In this document: piece by piece, positions 1-7,384 of the stretch | How the letters are laid out: every line of letters begins with the position of its first letter | Position numbering within the stretch: the stretch's first letter is position 1 | Assembly (NCBI RefSeq): GCF_020687165.1 | Contig: NZ_JAJEQC010000012.1 | Length of the DNA stretch: 64,000 nt | Source of the DNA: Hominenteromicrobium mulieris | Lineage (GTDB): Bacteria; Bacillota; Clostridia; Oscillospirales; Acutalibacteraceae | Reading direction: 5' to 3' (one strand) | Notes under the pieces: model-generated | The model's database searches: none | What the model saw: only the letters and a program-made list of their open reading frames with translations | What the model was told of the DNA's origin: nothing | Program-made: the position numbers and the translations under genes

Positions 1-77
1 TCCTTCTTGGTTCAAGATTGCGCTTTCTTCTCCCATTCTACTCTTGCTTCTCCCTTTATTCAGTTTTCAGGGTATAT

Positions 78-153
78 GCACCATTAGCTCAGTTGGTAGA
101 GCACCTGACTCTTAATCAGGGTGTCCCGGGTTCGAGTCCCTGATGGTGCACCA
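78..153 (+). tRNA. tRNA-Lys (anticodon CTT)
   Basis: Cloverleaf with acceptor arms GCACCAT and ATGGTGC, discriminator A, and an encoded CCA end. The anticodon stem CCTGA/TCAGG holds the loop CTCTTAA, giving anticodon CTT (Lys). The T arm carries TTCGAGT with one weak pair in the stem. It is first in a cluster of three tRNAs with short spacers. Confidence 0.95.
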
Positions 154-188
154 GAAGCTGACCAAGAGCCACAACTCTTGGTTTTTGT

Positions 189-263
189 GGCCCGTTGGTC
201 AAGCGGTTAAGACAGCGGCCTCTCACGCCGTTAACGTGGGTTCGATTCCCGCACGGGTCACCA
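189..263 (+). tRNA. tRNA-Glu (anticodon CTC)
   Basis: Acceptor arms GGCCCGT and ACGGGTC, discriminator A, encoded CCA. The anticodon loop CTCTCAC inside a GCGGC/GCCGT-type stem gives CTC (Glu). The T loop is TTCGATT. It lies 35 bases after tRNA-Lys and 6 bases before tRNA-Asn, so the three are probably one transcript. Confidence 0.95.
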
Positions 264-269
264 AAATAT

Positions 270-345
270 TCCTCCTTAGCTCAGTTGGTAGAGCATGCGG
301 CTGTTAACCGCAGGGTCGTTGGTTCGAGTCCAACAGGGGGAGCCA
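270..345 (+). tRNA. tRNA-Asn (anticodon GTT)
   Basis: Acceptor arms TCCTCCT and AGGGGGA, discriminator G, encoded CCA. The anticodon stem GCGG/CCGC with loop CTGTTAA gives GTT (Asn). The T loop is TTCGAGT. It is the last of the three clustered tRNAs and is followed at once by a terminator. Confidence 0.95.
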
Positions 346-350
346 GATAA

Positions 351-388
351 AAGCACTTAGCGTATTGCTGAGTGCTTTTTATTTTTTA
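351..388 (+). terminator. Terminator of the tRNA cluster
   Basis: Hairpin of AAGCACTTAG with CTGAGTGCTT followed by a run of T, 5 bases after the tRNA-Asn CCA end. Confidence 0.85.
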
Positions 389-491
389 TATGGTTCAAAA
401 TCATTTGTTTTTTTCGAAAAATGAGCAATACTTAAGAATGTAAGGTCGCCTTAGGGCGAAGTTGATTTTAATGGACATGGGAGGTATTTCT

Positions 492-1031
492 ATGGCAAAC
501 AAGTATACAGGCACCAAAACCGAGAAAAATCTGCAAGAGGCCTTCTCCGGCGAGTCGCAGGCGAGAAATAAGTACACCTATTTCGCATCTGTCGCGAAAA
601 AAGAGGGCTACGAGCAGATAGCTGCACTCTTCCTGAAGACAGCCGATAACGAAAAAGAACACGCAAAAATGTGGTTCAAGGAGCTCATGGGCATCGGCGA
701 TACAAAAGCAAATCTCGGGGCCGCTGCGGACGGCGAAAACTACGAGTGGACCGATATGTATGAGGGTTTTGCAAAAACCGCCGAAGAGGAAGGTTTCCCG
801 GAGCTTGCCGCAAAATTCAGAATGGTCGGCGAGATCGAAAAGCACCACGAAGAGCGCTACCGTGCGCTGCTCAAAAATTTAGAGACTGCACATGTTTTTG
901 AAAAGAGCGAGGTAAAAGTGTGGGAGTGCCGCAACTGCGGTCATATCTGCGTCGGCGTCAAAGCGCCGGAGGTATGTCCGGTCTGCAACCATCCGCAGAG
1001 CTATTTTGAGGTCCACGCGGAAAATTATTAA
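492..1031 (+). CDS. rbr: Rubrerythrin
   Basis: Cytoplasmic non-haem di-iron protein that reduces hydrogen peroxide, an oxidative-stress protein of strict anaerobes. The 179-residue product has an N-terminal ferritin-like four-helix part (ExxxRNKYTYF at about 25-35, KEH and EKHHEERY helices supplying iron ligands) and a C-terminal rubredoxin-like domain with paired cysteines (CRNC, then CPVC). The open frame begins 30 bases earlier, but ATG 492 is chosen because GGGAGG at 479-484 sits at the right distance and the protein then starts MANKYTGTKTEKN like family members. It stands alone between the tRNA terminator and its own terminator. A short hairpin (TCGCC/GGCGA) lies just upstream, and no clear PerR site is visible. 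Confidence 0.95.
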   Translation: MANKYTGTKTEKNLQEAFSGESQARNKYTYFASVAKKEGYEQIAALFLKTADNEKEHAKMWFKELMGIGDTKANLGAAADGENYEWTDMYEGFAKTAEEEGFPELAAKFRMVGEIEKHHEERYRALLKNLETAHVFEKSEVKVWECRNCGHICVGVKAPEVCPVCNHPQSYFEVHAENY

Positions 1032-1044
1032 GCAAACTCTATGA

Positions 1045-1079
1045 ACGGCTGCTCGGTTCTAAACCGGGCGGTCGTTTTT
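1045..1079 (+). terminator. Terminator after rubrerythrin
   Basis: A 14-bp stem (ACGGCTGCTCGGTT paired with a partner containing G-U pairs) with a short loop and then TTTTT, starting 14 bases after the rbr stop. Confidence 0.85.
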
Positions 1080-1137
1080 GTGTCGATTTGTACAGTGCTT
1101 TCGGCTTTTTCCACAAACCAAACGCCGAAAGACTGGC

Positions 1138-1166
1138 TTGACAAGCCCCTTTTTCGGCTCTATAAT
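1138..1166 (+). promoter_or_regulatory. SigmaA promoter of the isomerase gene
   Basis: TTGACA (1138-1143), a 17-base spacer, and TATAAT (1161-1166): a perfect consensus. The start codon at 1190 follows with GGGAGGAG between, so the untranslated leader is only about 20 bases. Confidence 0.9.
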
Positions 1167-1189
1167 GGCGATAAAAGGGAGGAGTTTTC

Positions 1190-2056
1190 ATGAGAACATC
1201 CACACAGATCGAAACCGCGTCCGTTCTGGTCGGCGAAGAAAAAGCCGTGGAATACGTCGCAAAAGCCGGGTTTGACGCCTGGGATTTTTCCATGTTTGCC
1301 ATGTGCGATTACGATTGGCGACTCGGCGCAGTCCGCCCCACAACACATCCGCTTGCCGGGGAAAATTATCTCGCGTTTGCGCGCAAGCTGAAGCAGATCG
1401 GCCTCGATAACGGCATCACCTGCAACCAGTCGCACGCGCCGTTCCCGACATCCTGCCCGGAGATTCGCTCGTATTTCAAGCGCGCGATTGAATGCACGGC
1501 AGAAGCCGGCGGCAAGATCTGCATCATTCACCCGGATAACGACAAATCCGCCGCAGAAAATGCCGAAATGTACCTTGAACTGTTGCCGTTTGCGAAGGAC
1601 TGCGGCGTGAAGATCGCCACGGAAAACATGTGGAACTGGGATGATGCGAAAGACGAGTCCTGCTTTGCGGCATGCGCCACCTCAGAGAGCTTCATCGAGC
1701 ACATCGACGCCGTAAATGACCCGTATCTCGTCGCATGCCTCGACATCGGCCACGCGGAAATGCGCGGCTCCGGTTCAGGCGCGGCGAACATGATCCGTGC
1801 GCTGGGCCACCGCCTGCAGGCGCTTCACATTCACGATAACGACCGTTGGCACGATTCCCACCAGATCCCGTTCTCCATGTCCATTGATTTCGCGCCCATC
1901 GCCGCCGCACTCAAAGAGATCGGTTACAAAGGCTGGTTCACGCTGGAGGCCGATCATTACCTCAAAGAAAAGTTCAACGCAGAAAACGTGTTTGAGGGCA
2001 TGAAAGACCTGCACACTGCCGCCGTTCGCTTTGAAAAATTATTTGACGAAGCCTGA
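1190..2056 (+). CDS. Sugar phosphate isomerase/epimerase (xylose isomerase-like TIM barrel)
   Basis: A 288-residue AP-endonuclease-2/xylose-isomerase-like barrel. Metal-binding acidic and His residues are seen at the usual strand ends: CIIHPDND (about 113), IATENMWNW (about 145), LDIGHAEM (about 187), LHIHDND (about 213) and FTLEADHY (about 255). Such proteins isomerise or epimerise sugars or inositol derivatives; the substrate cannot be read from the sequence. ATG 1190 is supported by GGGAGGAG and by a perfect promoter just upstream. The gene is monocistronic. A second, only distantly similar member of the superfamily lies at 56763-57617 on the other strand. Confidence 0.85.
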   Translation: MRTSTQIETASVLVGEEKAVEYVAKAGFDAWDFSMFAMCDYDWRLGAVRPTTHPLAGENYLAFARKLKQIGLDNGITCNQSHAPFPTSCPEIRSYFKRAIECTAEAGGKICIIHPDNDKSAAENAEMYLELLPFAKDCGVKIATENMWNWDDAKDESCFAACATSESFIEHIDAVNDPYLVACLDIGHAEMRGSGSGAANMIRALGHRLQALHIHDNDRWHDSHQIPFSMSIDFAPIAAALKEIGYKGWFTLEADHYLKEKFNAENVFEGMKDLHTAAVRFEKLFDEA

Positions 2057-2062
2057 AATTAG

Positions 2063-2107
2063 AATTTCCCGTATCTTGAAGTCAAAAATCGAGGTACGGG
2101 AAAAATT
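2063..2107 (+). terminator. Hairpin terminator after the isomerase gene
   Basis: Long stem built from AATTTCCCGTATCTTGA and its partner ending GGTACGGGAAAAATT, with a two-base bulge and a 9-base loop. The T run after it is short. Confidence 0.65.
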
Positions 2108-2239
2108 TTCATTCCGAAAAACCATCTTTATTTCCTGCTGCATTTTGGCGTCGCTTTTCTTCTGTTGTTTTTAACGCCCACCGTTACGAACGATACGCAC
2201 GAATAGCTTAACTGTGCAGTTCCATAGCTTGTCAAAATC

Positions 2240-2268
2240 TTGACAAAAGCGGAAGAACAGGGTAGAAT
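2240..2268 (+). promoter_or_regulatory. SigmaA promoter of mrp
   Basis: TTGACA (2240-2245), 17-base spacer, TAGAAT (2263-2268). The transcript would carry a leader of about 80 bases before the ATG at 2357. Confidence 0.8.
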
Positions 2269-2356
2269 AAAAAGACCGAAATATCCTGTTTGATGCGGCG
2301 GAATAGCTTACCGCACAAACGAAAAAAGACATTATTTTTGAGAGGAAGTATCAGCA

Positions 2357-3193
2357 ATGAGCGAAAATTGTACGCACGACTGCTCCAGCTGCGGCGAGGA
2401 ATGTCCTTCCCGCCAGAATCCGGAAAGCTTTCTTGCACCCATGAATAAGATGAGCAATGTCAAAAAGGTCATCGGCGTTGTCAGCGGCAAAGGCGGCGTA
2501 GGCAAAAGCCTTGTCACCTCTATGCTGGCTGTTACCATGCAGCGCCGCGGCTTTAAAACTGCCATTCTCGACGCCGACATCACCGGTCCGTCTATCCCGA
2601 AGTGCTTCGGCATCCACGAAAAGGCCATGGGCAGCGATGACGGCCTGTTTCCGGTCAACACAAAGACCGGCATCGAGACTATGAGCATCAACGAGCTTCT
2701 GCCGGATGAGACCTCCCCGGTCGTCTGGCGCGGCCCGGTTATCGCCGGTGTCATCAAGCAGTTCTGGAGCGACGTCATCTGGAATGAAGTCGATTACATG
2801 TTTGTCGACCTGCCCCCCGGAACCGGCGACGCACCGCTCACGGTGTTCCAGTCCATCCCGCTCGACGGCATCATCATCGTTACCTCCCCGCAGGAGCTCG
2901 TCTCCATGATCGTCTCCAAAGCGGTCGAAATGGCGAAAATGATGAACGTGCCCGTGCTCGGTCTCATCGAAAATTACAGCTATGTCAAGTGCCCGTGCTG
3001 CGGTGAGCCGTTCAAGGTCTACGGCGAAAGCCACATCGACGAGGTCGCGGCAAAGTACGACCTCAAGGTGCTCGATAAGCTTCCGCTTGACCCGCAGATC
3101 GCCTCCCTGTGCGATCGCGGTGCCATCGAGCTCATGGGTGACGGTCTCCTCGATAACGCCGCTGACGCCGTAGAAGCCGCACACCGCGCGTAA
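2357..3193 (+). CDS. mrp: Mrp/NBP35-type Fe-S carrier P-loop ATPase
   Basis: Cytoplasmic SIMIBI-class ATPase that binds and transfers iron-sulfur clusters to apo-proteins. The deviant Walker A GKGGVGKS lies at about 43-50, the switch/Walker B segment FVDLPPGTGDAP at about 150, and the paired cysteines CPCC at about 214 are the expected bridging cluster ligands. The N terminus carries an extra cysteine group (C5, C9, C12, C16) like that of eukaryotic NBP35, common in clostridial Mrp proteins; it could hold a second cluster. At 278 residues it lacks the N-terminal DUF59 domain of many Mrp proteins. AGAGGAAG precedes the ATG. Confidence 0.93.
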   Translation: MSENCTHDCSSCGEECPSRQNPESFLAPMNKMSNVKKVIGVVSGKGGVGKSLVTSMLAVTMQRRGFKTAILDADITGPSIPKCFGIHEKAMGSDDGLFPVNTKTGIETMSINELLPDETSPVVWRGPVIAGVIKQFWSDVIWNEVDYMFVDLPPGTGDAPLTVFQSIPLDGIIIVTSPQELVSMIVSKAVEMAKMMNVPVLGLIENYSYVKCPCCGEPFKVYGESHIDEVAAKYDLKVLDKLPLDPQIASLCDRGAIELMGDGLLDNAADAVEAAHRA

Positions 3194-3236
3194 AGTGTCA
3201 TTGATATTTTCATTTTATTAAAATAAGGTAGTTCAA

Positions 3237-3338
3237 AGATAAACCGTTAAATGTTTATCGGAGGGCGACCCGTTCGCACGAAACAGAAAGCCGGATAAAA
3301 TTCGGGCTGCAATGCCTGTATTTATCCGGTTTTTATTA
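3237..3338 (+). terminator. Structured region with terminator downstream of mrp
   Basis: The end holds a good intrinsic terminator (CCGGATAAA 3291-3299 with TTTATCCGG 3321-3329, then T run). Just before it is a 7-bp hairpin GATAAAC/GTTTATC (3237-3259), then a segment in which AGCC (3289-3292) can pair with GGCT (about 3304-3308), which would compete with the terminator stem. No gene follows for some 480 bases. It is either just the mrp terminator or a small structured RNA. The stretch 3340-3420 holds nothing recognisable. Confidence 0.6.
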
Positions 3339-3426
3339 TTTATTTCACGTTTTGAGGGAGTAAGTTATGCGCGAAATGCGTGAGACCGCAAAAGTGTGAA
3401 GCTTTTTGAAATTTTTGAAAAAACAA

Positions 3427-3455
3427 TTGACATTGAAATGAAAACCAGATAATAT
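3427..3455 (+). promoter_or_regulatory. Possible upstream promoter of the T-box transcript
   Basis: TTGACA (3427-3432), 17-base spacer, TAATAT (3450-3455). It lies 50 bases upstream of a second promoter with a perfect -10; either or both could drive the leader. Confidence 0.55.
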
Positions 3456-3478
3456 AAGAATATGTCTAAAAACAAGTT

Positions 3479-3506
3479 TTGTCTTTTCAGATATACCTCA
3501 TATAAT
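3479..3506 (+). promoter_or_regulatory. Promoter of the T-box leader
   Basis: TTGTCT (3479-3484), 16-base spacer, TATAAT (3501-3506). Transcription would start near 3513, just ahead of Stem I of the T-box. Confidence 0.75.
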
Positions 3507-3512
3507 ACAGAG

Positions 3513-3769
3513 AAAATATAAAAGCGATGACGAAGACAGTGCGGGCTTTCCCGTTTCAGAGAGTCGGCGGCGGGTGTAAGCCGATACGAGAAGCCCTGTC
3601 ACAATCCCTTCCGAGCTGAAAGCCCCAAAGTGAACCCGAGTAGGGCTTTCCGCGCCATGCTGCGTCAGTGCATAGGGCTTCATGGGAGCCCGTGAGTGGC
3701 CTTTTCAGGCAATTTGAGTGGTACCGCGGATCAACTCCGTCTCAAAGCGATTTGAGACGGAGTTTTTTG
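3513..3769 (+). promoter_or_regulatory. T-box riboswitch (tRNA-sensing leader), likely Ile
   Basis: All T-box landmarks are present in order: the k-turn GATGA (3526-3530) with partner GAG, the AG-bulge/distal loop GAGAG...GGCGG...GTGTAAGCC, the 3' side of Stem I near 3590-3616, the T-box sequence GAGTGGTACCGCGG (3716-3729), and a terminator (3733-3746 with 3751-3764, then TTTTTT). GAAG pairs with CTTC below the specifier loop, which leaves ATC (3604-3606) one base above that helix, the usual place of the codon, so isoleucine is the best reading. The antiterminator bulge TGGT expects a tRNA with discriminator A, which suits tRNA-Ile and disfavours the neighbouring AAT (Asn) reading. Uncharged tRNA would permit readthrough into the acyl-CoA synthetase gene. 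Confidence 0.92.
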
Positions 3770-3826
3770 CATGAAAAACACCAAAACTATCGATATAGCC
3801 ATACCAAAACGAAAGGAATGAAGAAA

Positions 3827-6142
3827 TTGGCAAATGAAGCACAAACCCCCGTAACGGAAAAAACAGACCTGAAAGCACAGCTCGCAGAGGTGGCGGAGCG
3901 CATTCGCACCATGCGCGAGATCATCGGCCTTTCCGAAGAAGAAATGGCGCAGCGCACCGGCGTCACGCTGGAGGAATACCGCGGCTTTGAAAGCGGCGAG
4001 CATGATTTCAGCTTCACGTTTATTTTTAAATGTGCAGAGCGATTCGGTATCGACCCCACCGACCTCATCAAGGGCACAAGCCCGCGTCTTTCCACATATA
4101 CCGTCACCCGCCGCGGCGAGGGCCTGCCCATTACGCGCCGTCAGGGCTTTAAGTATTTAAATCTTGCCCCGCTCTTTAAGGGCAAAACGGCAGAGCCCTT
4201 TTTTGTCACCATGCCGTATAACGAGGCGGAGCAGAAGGTTGCGATCAAGCTTTCCACCCATCAGGGGCAGGAAATGGACATCGTCATCAAGGGCAAAATG
4301 CGCGTGCAGATCGGCTCGCACATCGAAGAACTCGGCGAGGGTGATTCCATTTACTACAACAGCGGCACGCCCCACGGTATGATCGCCGTCGGCGGCGAGG
4401 AATGTACCCTCTACGCCGTCGTCATGCGCCCGCAGAAGGAGAAAAAGCCCGAAAAGGACACGTTTGAGGCGCTCATCAAGGCCAAACAGGACCGTGCCGA
4501 CCGCGAAACGGTCGCAAGCCCGTTCGTACACACCGAGCTTGACGAAAACGGCATCTTAAAATCCATCGATTTCATGAACGAGGAAAAGTTTAACTTCGCG
4601 TTCGACATCGTCGATAAAATGGCGGAAAAAGAGCCGGATAAGCTTGCGATGCTCTGGGTCTCCAAGCACCACGAGGAAAAGCGCTTCACGTTTAAGGATA
4701 TGAAGCGCATGTCGAATAAGACGGCAAACTACTTCAAGTCCCTCGGCATTAAGCGCGGCGATAGAGTCATGCTCATCTTAAAGCGCCACTACCAGTTCTG
4801 GTTCGCCATTTTGGCGCTGCATAAACTCGGCGCCGTCGTCATCCCGGCGACGAACCTTTTAATGGAGCACGACCTCGATTACCGCTTCAAGGCCGCAGGC
4901 GTGCGGGCGCTCGTCTGCACGCCGGACGGTCAGGTCGCAGATGAAGCCCTGCGCGCCGCCAAAAACTGCGACACCGTCGAATTTTTGATGATGGCAAACG
5001 GCGCACGCGAGGGCTGGCTCGATTTCGACGCCGAGGTTGAAAAGCAGAGCGACGTGTTTGAGCGTACAGAGGACACCGCCTGCGGCAGCGACCCCATGCT
5101 CATGTTCTTCACCTCCGGCACCACGGGCTACCCGAAGATCGCGGAGCACAACTATAAATACGCACTCGGACACTACATCACTGCCAAATACTGGCACAAC
5201 GTCAACCCGGAGGGACTGCACTTCACCATTTCGGATACCGGTTGGGGCAAGGCGCTGTGGGGCAAGCTCTACGGCCAGTGGATGTGTGAAGCGCCCATTT
5301 TTACCTATGATTTTGATAAGTTCGATGCACACGACATCTTGCCTATGTTCAAGCAGTACAACATCACCACGTTCTGCGCGCCGCCCACTATGTACCGCTT
5401 CTTCATTAAGGAAGATCTCTCCAAATATGACCTTTCCTCCATCGAGTACAGCACCACGGCAGGCGAAGCCCTGAACCCCGAAGTCTACGAGCAATGGAAG
5501 CGCGCCACCGGCCTTTCCATTTATGAGGGCTTCGGCCAGACGGAGACCACGCTTTCCATTTACAACCCGGTCGGCTCCGTGCCGAAAAGCGGCTCCATGG
5601 GCATCCCGAGCCCGCTTTACGATGTCGACCTCATTCTGCCGGACGGCACGCCTGCGCCGGTCGGCGAAACGGGCGAGATCGTCATCCGCACCGATAAGCA
5701 CACGCCCTGCGGCCTTTTCATGGGCTATTACCGCGACGAAGAGAAGACCCGCGAAGCGTGGAGCGGCGGCGTGTATCATACCGGCGACACCGCATGGCGC
5801 GACGAAGACGGCTACTTCTTTTATGTCGGCAGAACAGACGATGTCATCAAGTCGTCCGGTTACCGCATCGGGCCGTTCGAGATTGAATCCGTCATCATGG
5901 AGCTGCCGTATGTGCTCGAATGTGCCGTCACCAGCGCTCCGGATCCCATTCGCGGGCAGGTCGTCAAGGCGTCCATCGTGCTCACAAAGGGCACACAGGG
6001 CACAGAAGCGCTGAAAAAAGAGATTCAGACCTACGTCAAGACGAACACCGCACCGTACAAATACCCGCGTATCGTTGAGTTCCGCGACGAGCTGCCGAAG
6101 ACCATCAGCGGCAAAATCCGCCGCGTAGAGCTCAAGGGCTGA
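3827..6142 (+). CDS. HTH-cupin-AMP-binding fusion: acyl-CoA synthetase
   Basis: A 771-residue three-part protein. Residues about 15-80 form an XRE-type helix-turn-helix; about 140-200 a cupin (GQEMDIVIKG, then EGDSIYYNSGTPHG); about 235-771 an ANL-family adenylating enzyme with P-loop FTSGTTGYPK (about 428), GFGQTET, YHTGDTAWRDEDGY, GRTDDVIKSSGYRIG and the C-terminal lysine in KTISGKIRR (about 762). It should activate a carboxylic acid to its CoA thioester; the substrate is not readable. The start is taken as TTG 3827 because AAAGGA at 3812-3817 is correctly spaced for it, whereas ATG 3818 overlaps that site; ATG 3818 would add three residues. Control by an Ile-like T-box suggests a role tied to branched-chain amino acid supply (inference). 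Confidence 0.88.
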   Translation: MANEAQTPVTEKTDLKAQLAEVAERIRTMREIIGLSEEEMAQRTGVTLEEYRGFESGEHDFSFTFIFKCAERFGIDPTDLIKGTSPRLSTYTVTRRGEGLPITRRQGFKYLNLAPLFKGKTAEPFFVTMPYNEAEQKVAIKLSTHQGQEMDIVIKGKMRVQIGSHIEELGEGDSIYYNSGTPHGMIAVGGEECTLYAVVMRPQKEKKPEKDTFEALIKAKQDRADRETVASPFVHTELDENGILKSIDFMNEEKFNFAFDIVDKMAEKEPDKLAMLWVSKHHEEKRFTFKDMKRMSNKTANYFKSLGIKRGDRVMLILKRHYQFWFAILALHKLGAVVIPATNLLMEHDLDYRFKAAGVRALVCTPDGQVADEALRAAKNCDTVEFLMMANGAREGWLDFDAEVEKQSDVFERTEDTACGSDPMLMFFTSGTTGYPKIAEHNYKYALGHYITAKYWHNVNPEGLHFTISDTGWGKALWGKLYGQWMCEAPIFTYDFDKFDAHDILPMFKQYNITTFCAPPTMYRFFIKEDLSKYDLSSIEYSTTAGEALNPEVYEQWKRATGLSIYEGFGQTETTLSIYNPVGSVPKSGSMGIPSPLYDVDLILPDGTPAPVGETGEIVIRTDKHTPCGLFMGYYRDEEKTREAWSGGVYHTGDTAWRDEDGYFFYVGRTDDVIKSSGYRIGPFEIESVIMELPYVLECAVTSAPDPIRGQVVKASIVLTKGTQGTEALKKEIQTYVKTNTAPYKYPRIVEFRDELPKTISGKIRRVELKG

Positions 6143-6165
6143 TTTTAAACCGAATAGACACATAA

Positions 6166-6205
6166 GCGCCGCTGTACGACTTTTCCCGTATGGCGGCGTT
6201 TTTTC
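6166..6205 (+). terminator. Terminator after the acyl-CoA synthetase
   Basis: GCGCCGC-TGTACG pairs with CGTA-TGGCGGCG around a short loop, followed by TTTTTT. Confidence 0.88.
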
Positions 6206-6261
6206 TATGTTTGTGTGTTCTAAATTCAAATTTTGTTCACCGTTTTTCCCCCGTATTTGCG

Positions 6262-6267
6262 TATAAT
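6262..6267 (+). promoter_or_regulatory. -10 element upstream of the lipid kinase gene
   Basis: A perfect TATAAT lies 36 bases before the ATG at 6304, but no good -35 hexamer is seen at 16-18 bases, so the promoter is weak or activator-dependent. Confidence 0.45.
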
Positions 6268-6303
6268 GTTTATGAATAAATTTGTGCGTAAAGGGTGAGA
6301 GGA

Positions 6304-7239
6304 ATGGATAAAAATTTGGAATACGAGCCGGTACGCGGCGCGCACATTTTAATGATCGTCAACCCCGTTTCCGGCCGCATCAGCGGCGAGCATACCGCCG
6401 ATAAGCTTGAAGCATGGCTGAAAGAAAACGGCGCCGCCGTTGACCGCTTTGAAACGACCGAAACGGAAAACGGAAGCGGCTACACCGCAAAGCTCGCAGA
6501 AAACGACTATGCCCGCGTCGTCGTGCTCGGCGGCGACGGCACGTTAAACGCCGTCTTAAACGGCATGCTGCACCGCGCGCTGCGCACGCCCATCACATAT
6601 CTGCCCTCCGGTACCACAAACGATTTTGCCCAGACGCTCGGCATTCAAAAGCATCTTTTAGATCCCTATAAGAGCTTTACGGAAACAGAAGACCGCCTCA
6701 TAGATGCCGGCAAATTCGGCGACGGCTATTTTTCCTATGTCGCGTCGTTCGGCTTATTTACAAAGTGCTCCTACGCTACGCCGCGCACCATGAAGCGCCT
6801 TTTGGGCCACTTCGCGTATGTCTTAGAGGGCATGAAGGACCTCCACGCGCTCGACGTCACGCCCCTCACCGTCACGGCAGACGGCAAATTTTTCGAGGGC
6901 GCATACATTTTCGGCGCGTTCAGCAACTCGCTTTCCATCGGCGGCATGCTGAAATACGATGAAAACAGCGTCGATATGAACGACGGCAAGCTCGAGATGC
7001 TTCTCATTCGCAAGCCGGAAACGCTCCCTGACCTGCACCGCCTCATTCTGGCGCTCAAAAACAACGATTTTTCGGACAAGCACATCGATTTCGCTTCCGC
7101 GAGTACGTTCCGCCTGCATGCCGCAGCGGGCTTTGATTGGTCAATCGACGGCGAATACGCCGCAGGCGGCATCGATACCGTCATCCGCTGCGTCAAGGAT
7201 GCCGTGTGTATCGCCGCGCCGCGTGTCGAAAACGGTTGA
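6304..7239 (+). CDS. Diacylglycerol/lipid kinase family protein (YegS/DgkB-like)
   Basis: A 311-residue soluble or membrane-associated kinase that phosphorylates diacylglycerol or a related lipid with ATP. The N-terminal DAGK catalytic domain shows MIVNPVSGR (about 14-22), LGGDGTLNAVLNG (about 75) and the substrate-binding PSGTTNDFAQTLG (about 99); the C-terminal half is the beta-sandwich of the family, ending with FDWSIDGEY. The open frame begins at a GTG (6295), but ATG 6304 is better spaced from AAAGGG. The gene stands alone between a terminator and a new promoter. It probably recycles diacylglycerol released when lipoteichoic acid is made, which fits the ltaS gene at 46261 (inference). 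Confidence 0.88.
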   Translation: MDKNLEYEPVRGAHILMIVNPVSGRISGEHTADKLEAWLKENGAAVDRFETTETENGSGYTAKLAENDYARVVVLGGDGTLNAVLNGMLHRALRTPITYLPSGTTNDFAQTLGIQKHLLDPYKSFTETEDRLIDAGKFGDGYFSYVASFGLFTKCSYATPRTMKRLLGHFAYVLEGMKDLHALDVTPLTVTADGKFFEGAYIFGAFSNSLSIGGMLKYDENSVDMNDGKLEMLLIRKPETLPDLHRLILALKNNDFSDKHIDFASASTFRLHAAAGFDWSIDGEYAAGGIDTVIRCVKDAVCIAAPRVENG

Positions 7240-7263
7240 TTTTTCCTGCAAAACGTGTATAAT
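7236..7263 (+). promoter_or_regulatory. SigmaA promoter of the polysaccharide ABC exporter operon
   Basis: TTGATT (7236-7241), 16-base spacer, TATAAT (7258-7263). The -35 overlaps the stop codon of the lipid kinase gene. Confidence 0.8.
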
Positions 7264-7269
7264 AGCAAA

Positions 7270-7384
7270 AGCGATACTGCCTGCGGACTGGAAGAAGGCC
7301 GGGCAGTAAGCCTATCCTATTCACCATATTTCCGGAATGCCTTTTTAGGTACGCGCGCTGCGCGGGAAAGGAGGTGCGGCCTGT
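7270..7384 (+). promoter_or_regulatory. Structured 5' leader of the exporter operon
   Basis: About 115 bases of untranslated leader. ACTGCC (7276-7281) pairs with GGCAGT (7302-7307). Further down, GCCTTT can pair with the AAAGG of the ribosome binding site (AAAGGAGG near 7367-7374), closing over an inner CGCGC/GCGCG hairpin. This could hide the start site of the permease gene. I do not recognise a known riboswitch class. Confidence 0.35.

Noticed and set aside
3604..3612. TTC (Phe) or AAT (Asn) as T-box specifier
   Set aside because: TTC lies within the helix that pairs with GAAG. AAT would need a tRNA with discriminator G, as in the tRNA-Asn of this window, but the antiterminator TGGT calls for A.
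3818..3820. ATG start of the acyl-CoA synthetase
   Set aside because: The best ribosome site (AAAGGA, 3812-3817) touches this ATG; the in-frame TTG nine bases on is spaced properly. The ATG is kept only as an alternative.
4859..6229. Minus-strand open frame of 456 codons
   Set aside because: It is antisense to the AMP-binding domain, has no ribosome site, and its product (Arg/Ala/Val/His-rich) has no recognisable motif. Long antisense frames are common opposite GC-rich genes with biased codons.
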